Source: GCA-003244245 sp050699875
GTDB lineage: Bacteria > Actinomycetota > Actinomycetes > Mycobacteriales > Pseudonocardiaceae
Direction: 5' to 3'
DNA: 64,000 nucleotides
Assembly: GCA_050699875.1 (NCBI GenBank)
Contig: JBOHFX010000034.1
Span: 1 to 64,000 of the forward strand
This document shows positions 35,087-44,926 of this stretch, piece by piece. The translations under genes were made by a program, and so were the position numbers. Below the pieces are notes generated by a model, which saw only the letters and a program-made list of their open reading frames with translations, was not told where the DNA came from and did not search any database. The first letter of the stretch is position 1; each line of letters begins with the position of its first letter.

Positions 35087-36388
35087 TCAGCGCGATTGCA
35101 GGTCCAGCACCGTGGCCACGACTGATGGCGCAGCGCTGGTGGTTGCCTGTTGTTGGTCGCCGGTCACCATGTTGCGGACGGTGACCGTGCCGGTCGCCCA
35201 TTCCTCACGACCGATGATCACCGCGACGCGGGCCCCGGACTTGTCGGCCCGGGCAAGCTCTTTGCCCAGTTTTCGGGGCTCCAGCGGCGTGCTGGTCCGC
35301 AGACCGGCGAGGCGAAGGTCCCGTGCGAGCTGCCGCGCGGGTTCAGCCAGCGTCTCGTCCACCGGGATGACCGCCACGTCCACCTCGCTACGCGGTGCGG
35401 GCAACAGGTCGTGGGTGGCCAGGAAGTCCATCAACGTGACATCACCCATACCGAACCCGATGCCCGGGATCTGTGCAGCGCAGAACAATCCCACCAGATT
35501 GGAGTACCGACCACCGCCGAACAGCGATCGGCGATTTTCCGGACTGGTGTCGAATACTTCGAATACTGTTGACGTGTAGTAATCGAACCCCCGCACGATC
35601 AGCGAATCGAACTTGATCAGATCTCGGGCGCTGCTGTCGAGCACGCGCATCAGAACCGATTGCTCGCGCGCCTCACGCGGCAGCTCGTCAATAATTCCGG
35701 CTCCGGCGCCAAGGATCTCGCCCAGCCGTTGGAATTGCTTCTCTGTCATCCCCAGCTCGGCGGCGTCCTGACCCAAACGATCTTGTGGGTATTTCTCCCA
35801 TCGGTCGATGAGCGCGCTCACGTCACGAATCTGATCAGTGGACACCTCGACCATCGTCGTCAAAATCGCGTTCAACAGGACCCGGTCGCTCACGCGTAAC
35901 ACCCACATGTCAGGCGCCGCACCGAGGCCGGCCATCATGTCGTGAATCAGCTCGAAGATCTCGATCTCGCAGGCCGGACTTTCCGAGCCGAACACGTCGA
36001 CGTTGATTTGCCAGTGTTCACGAACCCGGCCACGTTGCGGACGCTCATACCGGTGACAGTTCGGGTGGCTGTACCAACGCACCGGAAACTGGAGCTTTCC
36101 GGCGTTGCCCGCGATGATCCGCGCGACCGAAGGTGTCATCTCCGGCCGTAACGCCAGCCGCCGGCCACCGCGGTCGGTGAGCGTGTACAGCTGCTGCTCG
36201 ACGATCTCCTGGCTCGACTTCGCCTCGTAGATCTCGACCGGCTCCAGGATCGGGCCGTCGTAGCGCTGGTATCCGTACCGTTCGATCACGGCATAGAGTC
36301 GCTCGAACACCTGGGTCCGGACACTCATCTCAGCCGGCAGGAAGTCACGGGTGCCGCGGTAGGGTGCGGTCGGCAGGTAGTCAGCCAC
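35087..36388 (-). CDS. hisS: Histidyl-tRNA synthetase, divergent type
   Basis: Class II aminoacyl-tRNA synthetase of 433 residues charging tRNA-His. The N-terminus reads YRGTRDFLPAEMSVRTQVFE. Motif 2 is HPNCHRYERPQRGRVREHWQ, the histidine loop is RGFDYYTSTVFEVFD, motif 3 is PGIGFGMGDVTLMDF, and an anticodon-binding domain is at the C-terminus. LRPEMTPSVARI plus the REHWQINVDVFG context resembles a second HisRS lineage (organellar/cyanobacterial-like) more than the usual actinobacterial enzyme. It is not beside relA, the normal hisS neighbourhood, so it may be a second copy. Confidence 0.9.
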   Translation of the reverse strand: MADYLPTAPYRGTRDFLPAEMSVRTQVFERLYAVIERYGYQRYDGPILEPVEIYEAKSSQEIVEQQLYTLTDRGGRRLALRPEMTPSVARIIAGNAGKLQFPVRWYSHPNCHRYERPQRGRVREHWQINVDVFGSESPACEIEIFELIHDMMAGLGAAPDMWVLRVSDRVLLNAILTTMVEVSTDQIRDVSALIDRWEKYPQDRLGQDAAELGMTEKQFQRLGEILGAGAGIIDELPREAREQSVLMRVLDSSARDLIKFDSLIVRGFDYYTSTVFEVFDTSPENRRSLFGGGRYSNLVGLFCAAQIPGIGFGMGDVTLMDFLATHDLLPAPRSEVDVAVIPVDETLAEPARQLARDLRLAGLRTSTPLEPRKLGKELARADKSGARVAVIIGREEWATGTVTVRNMVTGDQQQATTSAAPSVVATVLDLQSR

Positions 36389-36934
36389 AGCACAGAGCGT
36401 AGGCGCTGTAGGAGTCTCGATGCTCCCGGGATCTCGTCTACCTTGCCAGCACAGCCGCCCTCACGTGAGTTGTCGCCGAACCGGAACCGGCAGTTCCAGC
36501 AGTTGGCTGCTGCCTCCGCGACGTCGCCAACGTCCACTGCGGTTACAGCGCAGCCTCCGGCCAGAGTGCGTCCTGAGGGGTACGGCTGCACTGGGGTTTG
36601 ACCGATGCGGGGCCCGTCGCTAGCTTGACGTGTGACTGATGACCAAATACGAAATCTGGTCATCGGGTAGGCATCTTCGCTGCACGCCACGTCCCGGTAG
36701 CCGTACGGCACTCCTGAACATCAGCCGTAGTCGGGACATCCCGCTTAGCATGTGCGGGCTCCTGTCCAGCCAGGCGTTGGGGTGGAGTTGATGGTGGAGT
36801 GTGGGACGGCCGGCCGGCCGACGGTCAAGGCGGTACGGGCGGGCGACGTTGTCAAGCGCGCCCGGGCGCGTGGGCTGCCGGCGGTTCGAGTATGGCCAGC
36901 CGGGGCTTCTCGCCAATGAGGAGCTGCGCCAATA
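36389..36934. other. Intergenic stretch without recognisable gene
   Basis: 545 bp between the divergent hisS and pentapeptide-repeat genes. The only frame of note is a 42-residue Arg/Val-rich one starting at ATG 36791. It is preceded by GGTGGAG but has no recognisable family. GGCCGGCCGGCCG near 36808 is a self-complementary run. Confidence 0.4.
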
Positions 36935-37795
36935 GTGGATAGGAGCCTCCGCGCATTGTTCGAGACACGCGACCATACTGGATCTTTCTCCGAGGCAGAT
37001 CGCCTCGGCCTCCGAGCTGACTGCAAGCGTTGCTTCGCGTTGTGCTGTGTCGCGCCGAGCTTTTCAGCCTCGGCCGACTTCGCGATCAACAAAGACGCTG
37101 GACATGCCTGTCCCAATCTGCAATCGGACTTCCGCTGCGGCATTCATGCACACCTCAGGCAGCAGGGCTTTCCCGGTTGCGCCGTTTACGATTGTTTCGG
37201 CGCAGGGCAAAAGGTCTCCCAGGTCACCTTCAGTGGGCAGGACTGGCGGTGTGCCCCGCGAACCGCGCAGCAGATGTTCGAGGTGTTCCCGATCATGCGG
37301 CACCTCCATGAGCTGCTCTGGTATCTGGCCGAAGCGCTGACGTGGCAAGCAGCCCGCCCGCTTCACCGTGAACTCAGGCACGCGCTGGACGAAACCGAAG
37401 GCCTCTCGCGCAACGACCCCGACTCCCTCATGGAACTCGACGTGGCAGCGCATCGGCAGGACGTCAATGCCCTACTACTACGCACCAGCGAACTCGTGCG
37501 AGCCGAAGTCGGGTACCAGATGAGGGACTACCGAGGAGCCGACCTTATCGGGGCCAACCTCACAGGAGCCGACCTGAGAGCCGCTAACCTGAGAGGGGCA
37601 TACCTCATCGGAGCTGACCTCAGAGGCGCCGATCTGAGAGTTGCCGACCTCATCGGGGCTGACTTCAGAGGGGCTGACCTCAGAGGTGCCGACCTCACCG
37701 ACGGTATTTTCCTTGTCCAATCCCAGCTCGATGCGGCGAAGGGCGATACCGGCACGAAGTTGCCGCGGTCAATTACTCGTCCAAAGCATTGGTAG
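36935..37795 (+). CDS. Pentapeptide-repeat protein with Cys-rich N-terminal domain
   Basis: 286 residues. The first 115 contain a cluster of conserved cysteines (DCKRCFALCCVAP, HACPNL, FRCGIH, GCAVYDCFGAGQKV) that may bind metal. A helical middle follows. Residues about 200-262 are about 13 pentapeptides of A(D/N)LxG type forming a right-handed beta helix. GTG start with GAGGAG upstream at rather long spacing. The repeat number is small for a DNA-gyrase mimic. Function is unknown; the full-length architecture looks like a conserved actinobacterial family. Confidence 0.8.
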   Translation: MDRSLRALFETRDHTGSFSEADRLGLRADCKRCFALCCVAPSFSASADFAINKDAGHACPNLQSDFRCGIHAHLRQQGFPGCAVYDCFGAGQKVSQVTFSGQDWRCAPRTAQQMFEVFPIMRHLHELLWYLAEALTWQAARPLHRELRHALDETEGLSRNDPDSLMELDVAAHRQDVNALLLRTSELVRAEVGYQMRDYRGADLIGANLTGADLRAANLRGAYLIGADLRGADLRVADLIGADFRGADLRGADLTDGIFLVQSQLDAAKGDTGTKLPRSITRPKHW

Positions 37796-37967
37796 CCCAT
37801 CGGCCGCTTGGCGTCACTGGCTGTGCCCCTGCTGCTCGAGCGCCGGTATCCGAGCGCCAGTCTTATCGCACCAGTACAGACCCCAGTGGCCGCCGGATCT
37901 GGCGGCGGGACCGGCCCAGGGTCCGGCGGTAAGGCAGGAGAGGTCACGCCGACACGATAACTGCCTC

Positions 37968-39002
37968 TCACGATATGACGCGTAGCACTGCGGCGACTGC
38001 AGCCGTGGCGTGACGCACGCCGGCGGTGTCCACGTCGTGGTGGGTCACCGCCCGGACCTGATCAGGTCCCAAAGCGCCCATACGCACCCCGTGCTCGGCC
38101 TCCAGCCGGTGCGCGAAACGCGGTGCGTCGGCTAGCTGGAACACCACGATGTTGGTCTCGACGGCTGTCGGGTCGAGCGTGACTTCGGGTAGCTCGGCGA
38201 GGCCGTCGGCGAGGATCCGCGCGTTGGCGTGGTCCTCGGCGAGGCGGTCCACGTGGTGGTCCAATGCCCACAGGCAGCCAGCCGCGACAATGCCGGCCTG
38301 GCGCAGCGCGCCGCCCATCATCTGCTTGTAGCGCCAGGCCTCGTCGATGAGCTCGGCCGAACCGGCCAGCACAGCGCCCACCGGCGCGCCCAAGCCTTTG
38401 GTGAAATCGATCCACGCGGTATCGAAACCGTGCGCCCATTCCGCGGCCGGTACTCCCGAGGCGACCACGGCGTTCATCAGCCGTGCCCCGTCCAGGTGGG
38501 TGCGCAGCCGGTGCCGCGTGGCGACGTCCAGCACCGCGCGCAACTGCTCCAGCGGCCATACCCGCCCGCCGGCCAGATTCGTGGTCTGCTCCACGGACAC
38601 CAGCCGGGACCGCGGCTCGTAGCGGTCGTCGGCCGGAAACAGCGCCGCCTCCAGCGCGCCGGCGGTGAACATGCCGGCCTCGCCATCAACGGGGGCGAGG
38701 ACCGCCCCGGACAGTGCTGACGGGCCACCTCCTTCGGCGACGATCGGATGGGACGTCGGGTGCAGGTGCACTGCGTCACCGCCGGGCCGGATGTGCAGCC
38801 GGAAGCCGATCGCGTTACACATCGTGCCCGACGGTAGGAACGTCGCGGCGGGCTTGCCGAGCAGCGCGGCGACCCGCTCGCACAAGGCGGTGACGGTGGG
38901 ATCCTCGCCGCGCTGCTCGTCGCCTACCTCAGCAGCGGCCATCGCTACGCGCATGGCCTCGACCGGCCGGGTCTGGGTGTCCGAGTACAGGTTGATCAGC
39001 AT
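37968..39002 (-). CDS. Low-specificity L-threonine aldolase / beta-eliminating lyase
   Basis: PLP-dependent enzyme cleaving L-threonine-type beta-hydroxy amino acids to glycine and aldehyde. About 344 residues from ATG 39002. The family opening is INLYSDTQTRPVEAMRVAM, with FLPSGTMCNAIG at the cofactor. RLVSVEQTTNLAGGRVWPL and HLDGARLMNA follow, and the Schiff-base lysine is in DTAWIDFTKGLGAPVGAVL. The frame extends upstream to 39101 without homology. It is divergently oriented from the ESX-like trio. Confidence 0.88.
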   Translation of the reverse strand: MLINLYSDTQTRPVEAMRVAMAAAEVGDEQRGEDPTVTALCERVAALLGKPAATFLPSGTMCNAIGFRLHIRPGGDAVHLHPTSHPIVAEGGGPSALSGAVLAPVDGEAGMFTAGALEAALFPADDRYEPRSRLVSVEQTTNLAGGRVWPLEQLRAVLDVATRHRLRTHLDGARLMNAVVASGVPAAEWAHGFDTAWIDFTKGLGAPVGAVLAGSAELIDEAWRYKQMMGGALRQAGIVAAGCLWALDHHVDRLAEDHANARILADGLAELPEVTLDPTAVETNIVVFQLADAPRFAHRLEAEHGVRMGALGPDQVRAVTHHDVDTAGVRHATAAVAAVLRVIS

Positions 39003-39118
39003 CACCGGCGACGCTAGCCGACAGCGCGGCGCTGTAGCTTGGGCCACCCCGTCACCACCGCCGTGACTCTGCCGGCGGCGACGGTGAGCAAACGACGACA
39101 CAACAGGACAGGTGGAGC

Positions 39119-39433
39119 ATGACGAGTCTGGGCTTCGCGACTACTCCGGATGGGATCAGGGCGGCGGCGCGTCAGGCCGCCGCAGCCGGTGAGGGCGCGC
39201 GAGGGCTTGAGCTCGGTGCGGTGGCCACCACGATCAGCCAGGCGTTGAGCGGGGCGCAGTCGGCTGCTGCGGCGAGCCAGCTTTCGACCGCATGGGATTC
39301 CGCAATTTCGACCTGGAGCGCCGACGTGGCAGCTCACGCACAACGGCTCACCGGCAGCGCGACCACCTATGCGAGCAACGATGTCGACAGCGCGGACAGG
39401 TTCCGGTGCACCAGCCCGAATAGGGCGTCCTGA
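39119..39433 (+). CDS. ESX/WXG100-like small secreted-type protein
   Basis: 104-residue, Ala/Ser-rich helical-hairpin protein. There is an AWDSAISTWSADVAAHAQRL segment in the second helix and an SA-rich first helix. There is no signal peptide, as for type VII substrates, and the Trp-x-Gly turn is not strict. Its stop is directly followed by the ATG of the DUF1023 gene. The pairing of a WXG100-like gene with a large DUF1023 protein suggests co-secretion; the assignment is structural inference. Confidence 0.65.
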   Translation: MTSLGFATTPDGIRAAARQAAAAGEGARGLELGAVATTISQALSGAQSAAAASQLSTAWDSAISTWSADVAAHAQRLTGSATTYASNDVDSADRFRCTSPNRAS

Positions 39434-41146
39434 ATGGTCAGCATCAGCGACATCAAGGCGTGGCGACCCGGCGAGCTGGACAGCGCCTTCGACGCCCTGG
39501 GCGCGCGGCGCGACAGCCTGATCGGGCTCGACGACGAACTCGTGGCGGCGAGAGCACCCGAGGGCTGGACCGGGGAGGCCGCCCGCGCCGCGTCCACCGT
39601 GCACGGCGCGTTGTCGGAACGGGCGCGCCGCATCGTCGCCGGGATCTCAGCGGTTCGCCGTGCCACCGGCGAGACCTCTGACGCGGTGCTCGCCATCCAG
39701 CGCGCCCTCGGTGAGGCGGAGGATCTAGCCCGCGCATACGGGTTCGGGGTGTTCGGCGATGGCACCGTGATCGACGTGCACCCGCCCACCATCTCGGATC
39801 CCGCCCAGGCACAGGAGGTGCACCGGGAGCGGGCGCAGGTGCAAGCCGAGGTCGTGGACCGGCTCGAGCAGATCCTGCGCCGGGCGAACGACGTCGACGC
39901 CGATTTCGCGGCCGTGCTCGGCCGGGCGGCCCGCGGCGAGATCGACGACGGCGCCGAATTGTCCCTCGTCGCGGCCTCGGCTATCGGTGAAACGGCTGGC
40001 GGTCTGTCGACGATCGGTCCACCGGACGATGGCACTCCAGGTGACAACGCGGGCTGGTGGGCGTCGCTGTCCGACGAGGAGCGGCGCGCGCTGGTCGATC
40101 AGAACCCTGGCGCGCTCGGCAATCTGGACGGCCTACCGGCCGCCGTGCGCGACGAGGCCAACCGGGCCAGGCTCGACCACGAGCGCGCCGCCCTGGAAGC
40201 CGAACGGGACCGCTTGCAGGCGGACCTGGACGACAACTGGTTCGGCGGTCTGCTCACCAACGCCGATGCCGCACTGGAGCATGTCAACGCCAAGCTGGCG
40301 TCGCTGGACCGGATCGAGCAGACACTCAATCAGCCGGGCGAACGCCAGTTGCTGCTTCTCGACCTGTCCGGAGAGCGGGCCGAGGCCGCCGTCGCGGTGG
40401 GCAATGTCGATACCGCGGACCACGTCGCCGTGTTCACTCCCGGCCTCGGTAGCACGGTGGACGGCGATCTCCAGGGCTACGACGACAACATGGATCGGTT
40501 GAGGCAGCAGGCTGCGCACGAGTTGGCACGGTATGGGGACGGGGGGTCGGTGGCGGCGGTCACCTGGATCGGCTATCAGGCGCCGCAACCGGGTTTCGAG
40601 GGCTTCAACCCGTTGGACTCCGATTCGGTGCTGCACGATGACTCGGCCCGGGCCGGCGGGGCGGATCTGGCGGAGTTCTACCGGGGTATCGACGCCGCGC
40701 GGACCATGGACCCACACCTCACCGCGCTAGGTCACTCCTACGGCTCGACCACCACTGGGTTCGCCTTACAAGAGCAGACCGGTGTGGACGACGCGGTGTT
40801 CTTCGGCTCCCCCGGGATCGGCACCTCGCATATCAAGGACATTCGGGTCCCCGAGGGGCACAGCTACCGGATCGAGGCGCGCAATGACTTTGTCGCCGAC
40901 ACCGGTCACTTCGGCATCGACCCGACGTACGTCGACGGCGTGACGGGGCTGTCGGCCCGGGAGGAGATGCTTCCGGACGGTCGGCGCCTCGCCGAGTCGA
41001 CCGGTCACAGCGACTACCTGACGCCGGACTCCACCAGCCAGTACAACATGAGCGTCGTCGTGGCTGGGCTGCATGACCGCAGGGTCGAGGACGAGGGCCG
41101 AGGGCTCGGCGATATCGGGTCCTGGCCGATTCCGGGAACTTATTGA
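39434..41146 (+). CDS. DUF1023 alpha/beta-hydrolase, type VII effector-like
   Basis: 570-residue protein. Residues 1-180 are helical and WXG100-like (DIKAWRPGELDSAFDALGAR; APEGWTGEAARAAS). A coiled, charged middle follows (about 215-300), then a DUF1023 hydrolase domain (about 315-560) with nucleophile LGHSYGSTTTG (Ser435). The acidic and His residues of the triad are probably in FVADTGHFG or ESTGHSDYL. It is directly preceded by an ESX-like gene and overlaps a lipoprotein gene by one base. Such architecture is typical of exported polymorphic-toxin-like proteins. The substrate is unknown. Confidence 0.8.
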   Translation: MVSISDIKAWRPGELDSAFDALGARRDSLIGLDDELVAARAPEGWTGEAARAASTVHGALSERARRIVAGISAVRRATGETSDAVLAIQRALGEAEDLARAYGFGVFGDGTVIDVHPPTISDPAQAQEVHRERAQVQAEVVDRLEQILRRANDVDADFAAVLGRAARGEIDDGAELSLVAASAIGETAGGLSTIGPPDDGTPGDNAGWWASLSDEERRALVDQNPGALGNLDGLPAAVRDEANRARLDHERAALEAERDRLQADLDDNWFGGLLTNADAALEHVNAKLASLDRIEQTLNQPGERQLLLLDLSGERAEAAVAVGNVDTADHVAVFTPGLGSTVDGDLQGYDDNMDRLRQQAAHELARYGDGGSVAAVTWIGYQAPQPGFEGFNPLDSDSVLHDDSARAGGADLAEFYRGIDAARTMDPHLTALGHSYGSTTTGFALQEQTGVDDAVFFGSPGIGTSHIKDIRVPEGHSYRIEARNDFVADTGHFGIDPTYVDGVTGLSAREEMLPDGRRLAESTGHSDYLTPDSTSQYNMSVVVAGLHDRRVEDEGRGLGDIGSWPIPGTY

Positions 41147-41664
41147 TGACGCGGCTGGTGGTCGCCCTGGCGATCGCTGCCCTGGCGGCGGGTTGCGGCT
41201 TTATCGGATCGGAGAGCGAGGACATGGACGAGAAGCTCGCCACGCTTGCGCAGCGCCCGACCATCGAGGACATCCGGGTGACATACGAGGAGATGCAGGC
41301 CCGGCTCCGGGACCGGCTCTCCACCGAGGTGGGACCGCTGCACTGGGTCAACCGGAAGAACTTCAGCGGGGCAGGCTGCGCCGACTTCCCCAACGTAGGG
41401 GGGCAGAGTCTGACACTGGACGGCTGGATGTCAGAGGGAAACCTGACTGATACGAGATGGGCCGACGCAGTGCGGGTCGTCGCAGAGGTGACCGGTGAGT
41501 ACGGCTTCGGAACCCCGCGGGTGGTCGTGGACCGGCCCAGCGATCATGAGATCACCGCGACCGACCAGTACGGTGGCCACTACCTGTTCGGCACTGCCGC
41601 CAACACGGTCTTGCTGGTGAGTACCGGTTGCCACCTGCCCGCAACCGCGCATCCGGGCGCGTGA
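41146..41664 (+). CDS. LppA-like lipoprotein
   Basis: 172-residue predicted lipoprotein with a signal peptide and lipobox LAAGC (Cys near residue 18). A conserved LppA-type domain follows: RPTIEDIRVTYEEMQARLRD and, later, GYFGTAANTVLL-like beta strands. The ATG overlaps the TGA of the DUF1023 gene (TGATG), so the two are translated together. By position it could be an immunity or folding partner of that protein; this is inference. Confidence 0.75.
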   Translation: MTRLVVALAIAALAAGCGFIGSESEDMDEKLATLAQRPTIEDIRVTYEEMQARLRDRLSTEVGPLHWVNRKNFSGAGCADFPNVGGQSLTLDGWMSEGNLTDTRWADAVRVVAEVTGEYGFGTPRVVVDRPSDHEITATDQYGGHYLFGTAANTVLLVSTGCHLPATAHPGA

Positions 41665-41805
41665 TGGGTTGGCTGGTGTGGTGCGGGCGGCGTTCACCGC
41701 TGCGGTGATCGGTGCTGGCGGCGGTGATCCGGTGGTACTGCGGTCCGGCCAGATACGATCAACATCCATGCTCCCCGCGGCGGAGCGTGGTGCGGCACGC
41801 AACAA

Positions 41806-42148
41806 TCAACTCCACAGGTCGCTGGCCGGTAGTGCGATGAGACGGTCACCGAAGGGCAGCCGACGCTGTCCGGTGTGGAGCACCAGCCCGGCGGTGAAGT
41901 GACCGCCCGCGCGATCGAGCCGGTCGCGCAGGCGGGCCAACCAGCGGAAATCCTCCGATCGCGGTGTCGAGGTCGCCTTGACCTCGACACCCAGTACCCG
42001 GCCGTCGTCCGCCTCGAGCACGAGATCGACTTCGGCACCATCACTGTCGCGGAAGTGATACAACCGGGCCGGGGTCCCGCTCCAGGTGAGCTGCTTGGAC
42101 AGTTCGTTGGCGATGAACGTCTCGAACAGGGCGCGATCTGAGCGTACT
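41806..42148 (-). pseudogene. C-terminal remnant of DUF4143 AAA-family ATPase
   Basis: One frame encodes RALFETFIANELSKQLTWSG, then LYHFRDSDGAEVDLVLEADD, VEVKATSTPRSEDFRWLARL and LPFGDRLIALPASDLW. That is the nuclease-like C-terminal DUF4143 domain of ATP-binding proteins of about 400 residues. A stop lies just upstream (about 42149), and no ATPase domain is present, so the 5' two-thirds is lost. Confidence 0.65.
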
Positions 42149-42509
42149 CGCTAACCAGCAATTTATCGTAAAGTTAGCCTACAAATTCTCGACGTACTGG
42201 CCTGCAGAACCTCGGAGGGTGGCCGCGCCCTGTCACAGTGGCAGGCAACCCGTCGGCCCCGCGGCATCGTCCCGAGTCATCGGCACAGGGGAGCAGCCAT
42301 GGCGCCCCTGTATGACGGCGCTGGTCAGGGATTGATCAGGGGCATCATCGTTCGACGAAGGAAGCTCTGGATCCCCGCGCTCTGAGAGTCGGTGGCTCTC
42401 ACTAGAGGCGGCCGCACGTAACCCCTCCAGCACCGCGAGCTCGCGATAGGATCCGGCTCCACCTCGGCGAGCGCGCGCCGCATCCGGTCGGCCGCCGTCT
42501 GCCGGTCGG
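42149..42509. other. Decayed stretch without intact gene
   Basis: About 360 bp between two gene remnants. Minus-strand frames (for example from 42513) give an Arg/Ala-rich helical segment, DRQTAADRMRRALAEVEPD. It may be the frameshifted 3' end of the monooxygenase remnant or of another lost gene. No function can be assigned. Confidence 0.35.
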
Positions 42510-42848
42510 TCACGCCGGCGTAGGCGGCTCTGAACCCGTCCCGCCTCGATGGATCGAGTACTGCGGCCAGCGGTAACCGGCGGCCAGGCCTCTGGGCTCC
42601 GCCCAGATCCGGCTGCCAAAGCGGTCGGAATAGATCAGTTCCTGGGTGGGGATGCCGGTGGTCGCCAGCTCGTCGGCCAGCCCCAGCTCGACCAGCTCGC
42701 GGGTGGCGTGCGGGAGGATGTTGATGCCCACGCCGAGCGCCTCAAGCTCGCGGGCGGCATCGACGACTCGAACCTCGATGCCCGCCGCGTGCAGGCTCAA
42801 CGCCGCGGAGAGTCCGCCAAGGCCAGATCCGGCAATTAAGACATTCAC
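42510..42848 (-). pseudogene. N-terminal fragment of FAD-dependent monooxygenase
   Basis: 112 residues: NVLIAGSGLGGLSAALSLHA (FAD dinucleotide-binding GxGxxG) and AAGIEVRVVDAARELEALGVGINI, then HATRELVELGLADELATTG and YRWPQYSIHRG, as in UbiH/6-hydroxynicotinate-type monooxygenases. The frame then becomes unrelated sequence, and the remaining 250 or so residues are absent. Truncated and presumably inactive. It is divergent from the MerR gene. Confidence 0.65.
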
Positions 42849-42926
42849 GGCAATATCCTCGGCCAGACCTTACGGTCCGACCACGCGACACTCCGTCCAC
42901 GGCCACAAGTCGGAACGTCTGGCACG

Positions 42927-42960
42927 TGACAGTGATACTGTTACGACAGTATCACTGTCA
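42927..42960. promoter_or_regulatory. Perfect 14-bp inverted repeat, MerR operator
   Basis: Arms TGACAGTGATACTG and CAGTATCACTGTCA flank a TTACGA spacer. It lies 17 bp before the GTG of the MerR gene. MerR proteins bind dyads placed between -35 and -10, so this is the likely autoregulatory and fadAB control site. The bound protein is inferred from position. Confidence 0.8.
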
Positions 42961-42977
42961 TATCGGAAGGGTCGTTC

Positions 42978-43705
42978 GTGGCCGACGAGCTCACCATCGC
43001 GGAGCTGGCCGCGCAAATCGGTATCAGCGTCCGCACGATCCGCTTCTACGCAGGCATGGGCTTGATCCCGCCACCGCGGGTACGGGGCCGTTTGGGCCTG
43101 TATGGCGAGCGGCACGTGGCCCGCCTGGAGCTGGTCCGCGAGATGCAGGAGCTGGGTTTCACGCTGGCGGCCATCGAGGGTTACCTCGCCCGGATCCCGC
43201 TGGACCGCTCACCGGAGGATCTTGCTCTGCACCGGGCACTGCTCGTCCCGTGGCTGCCCGAACAGCCCGAGACAGTAAGCCGCAACGAGCTGGAGGCCCG
43301 CGCCGGGCGCGCGCTGGACGACGAGGCGCTGGCCCAGCTGGAGACGCTCGGCGTGGTCCGCCGCGACGCCGGCCACCGCGAGACGTGGACGCTCACCAGC
43401 TCCGACATGCTGGGTTACGGGCTGAGCCTGCTCGATGCCGAGATGGACTTCGACGTACAGCTCGCCTCCCAGCAGATCATCGAACGGCACACCAGCGCGC
43501 TGGCGACCGAGTTGGTGGCGCTGTTCCACAACACTGTGCTTCGCGAGTACCGCGAGCGCGGTCGCCCACCGGAGCTGCGCGCCCGGCTGCTGGCCCTGAT
43601 GCAACGACTCAAGCCGGTCACCATGGACGGCGTTGTCACGAACTTCCAGCTCGCCATCAACCGTGCAATTCGCCAGTCGGCACGACTTAAGAGTGGGAGC
43701 CCGAC

Positions 43706-43709
<4 letters not shown>
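42978..43709 (+). CDS. MerR-family transcriptional regulator
   Basis: 243-residue regulator. N-terminal winged helix-turn-helix (LTIAELAAQIGISVRTIRFY and MGLIPPPRVRGRLGLYGERH). A recognition/dimerisation helix (VARLELVREMQELGFTLAAI) and a large C-terminal effector domain follow. GTG start; the stop overlaps the ATG of fadA, making one operon. The target genes suggest an acyl-CoA or fatty-acid ligand; this is inference. Confidence 0.9.
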
Positions 43710-44917
<1,208 letters not shown>

Positions 44918-44926
44918 GGGGTAGCA

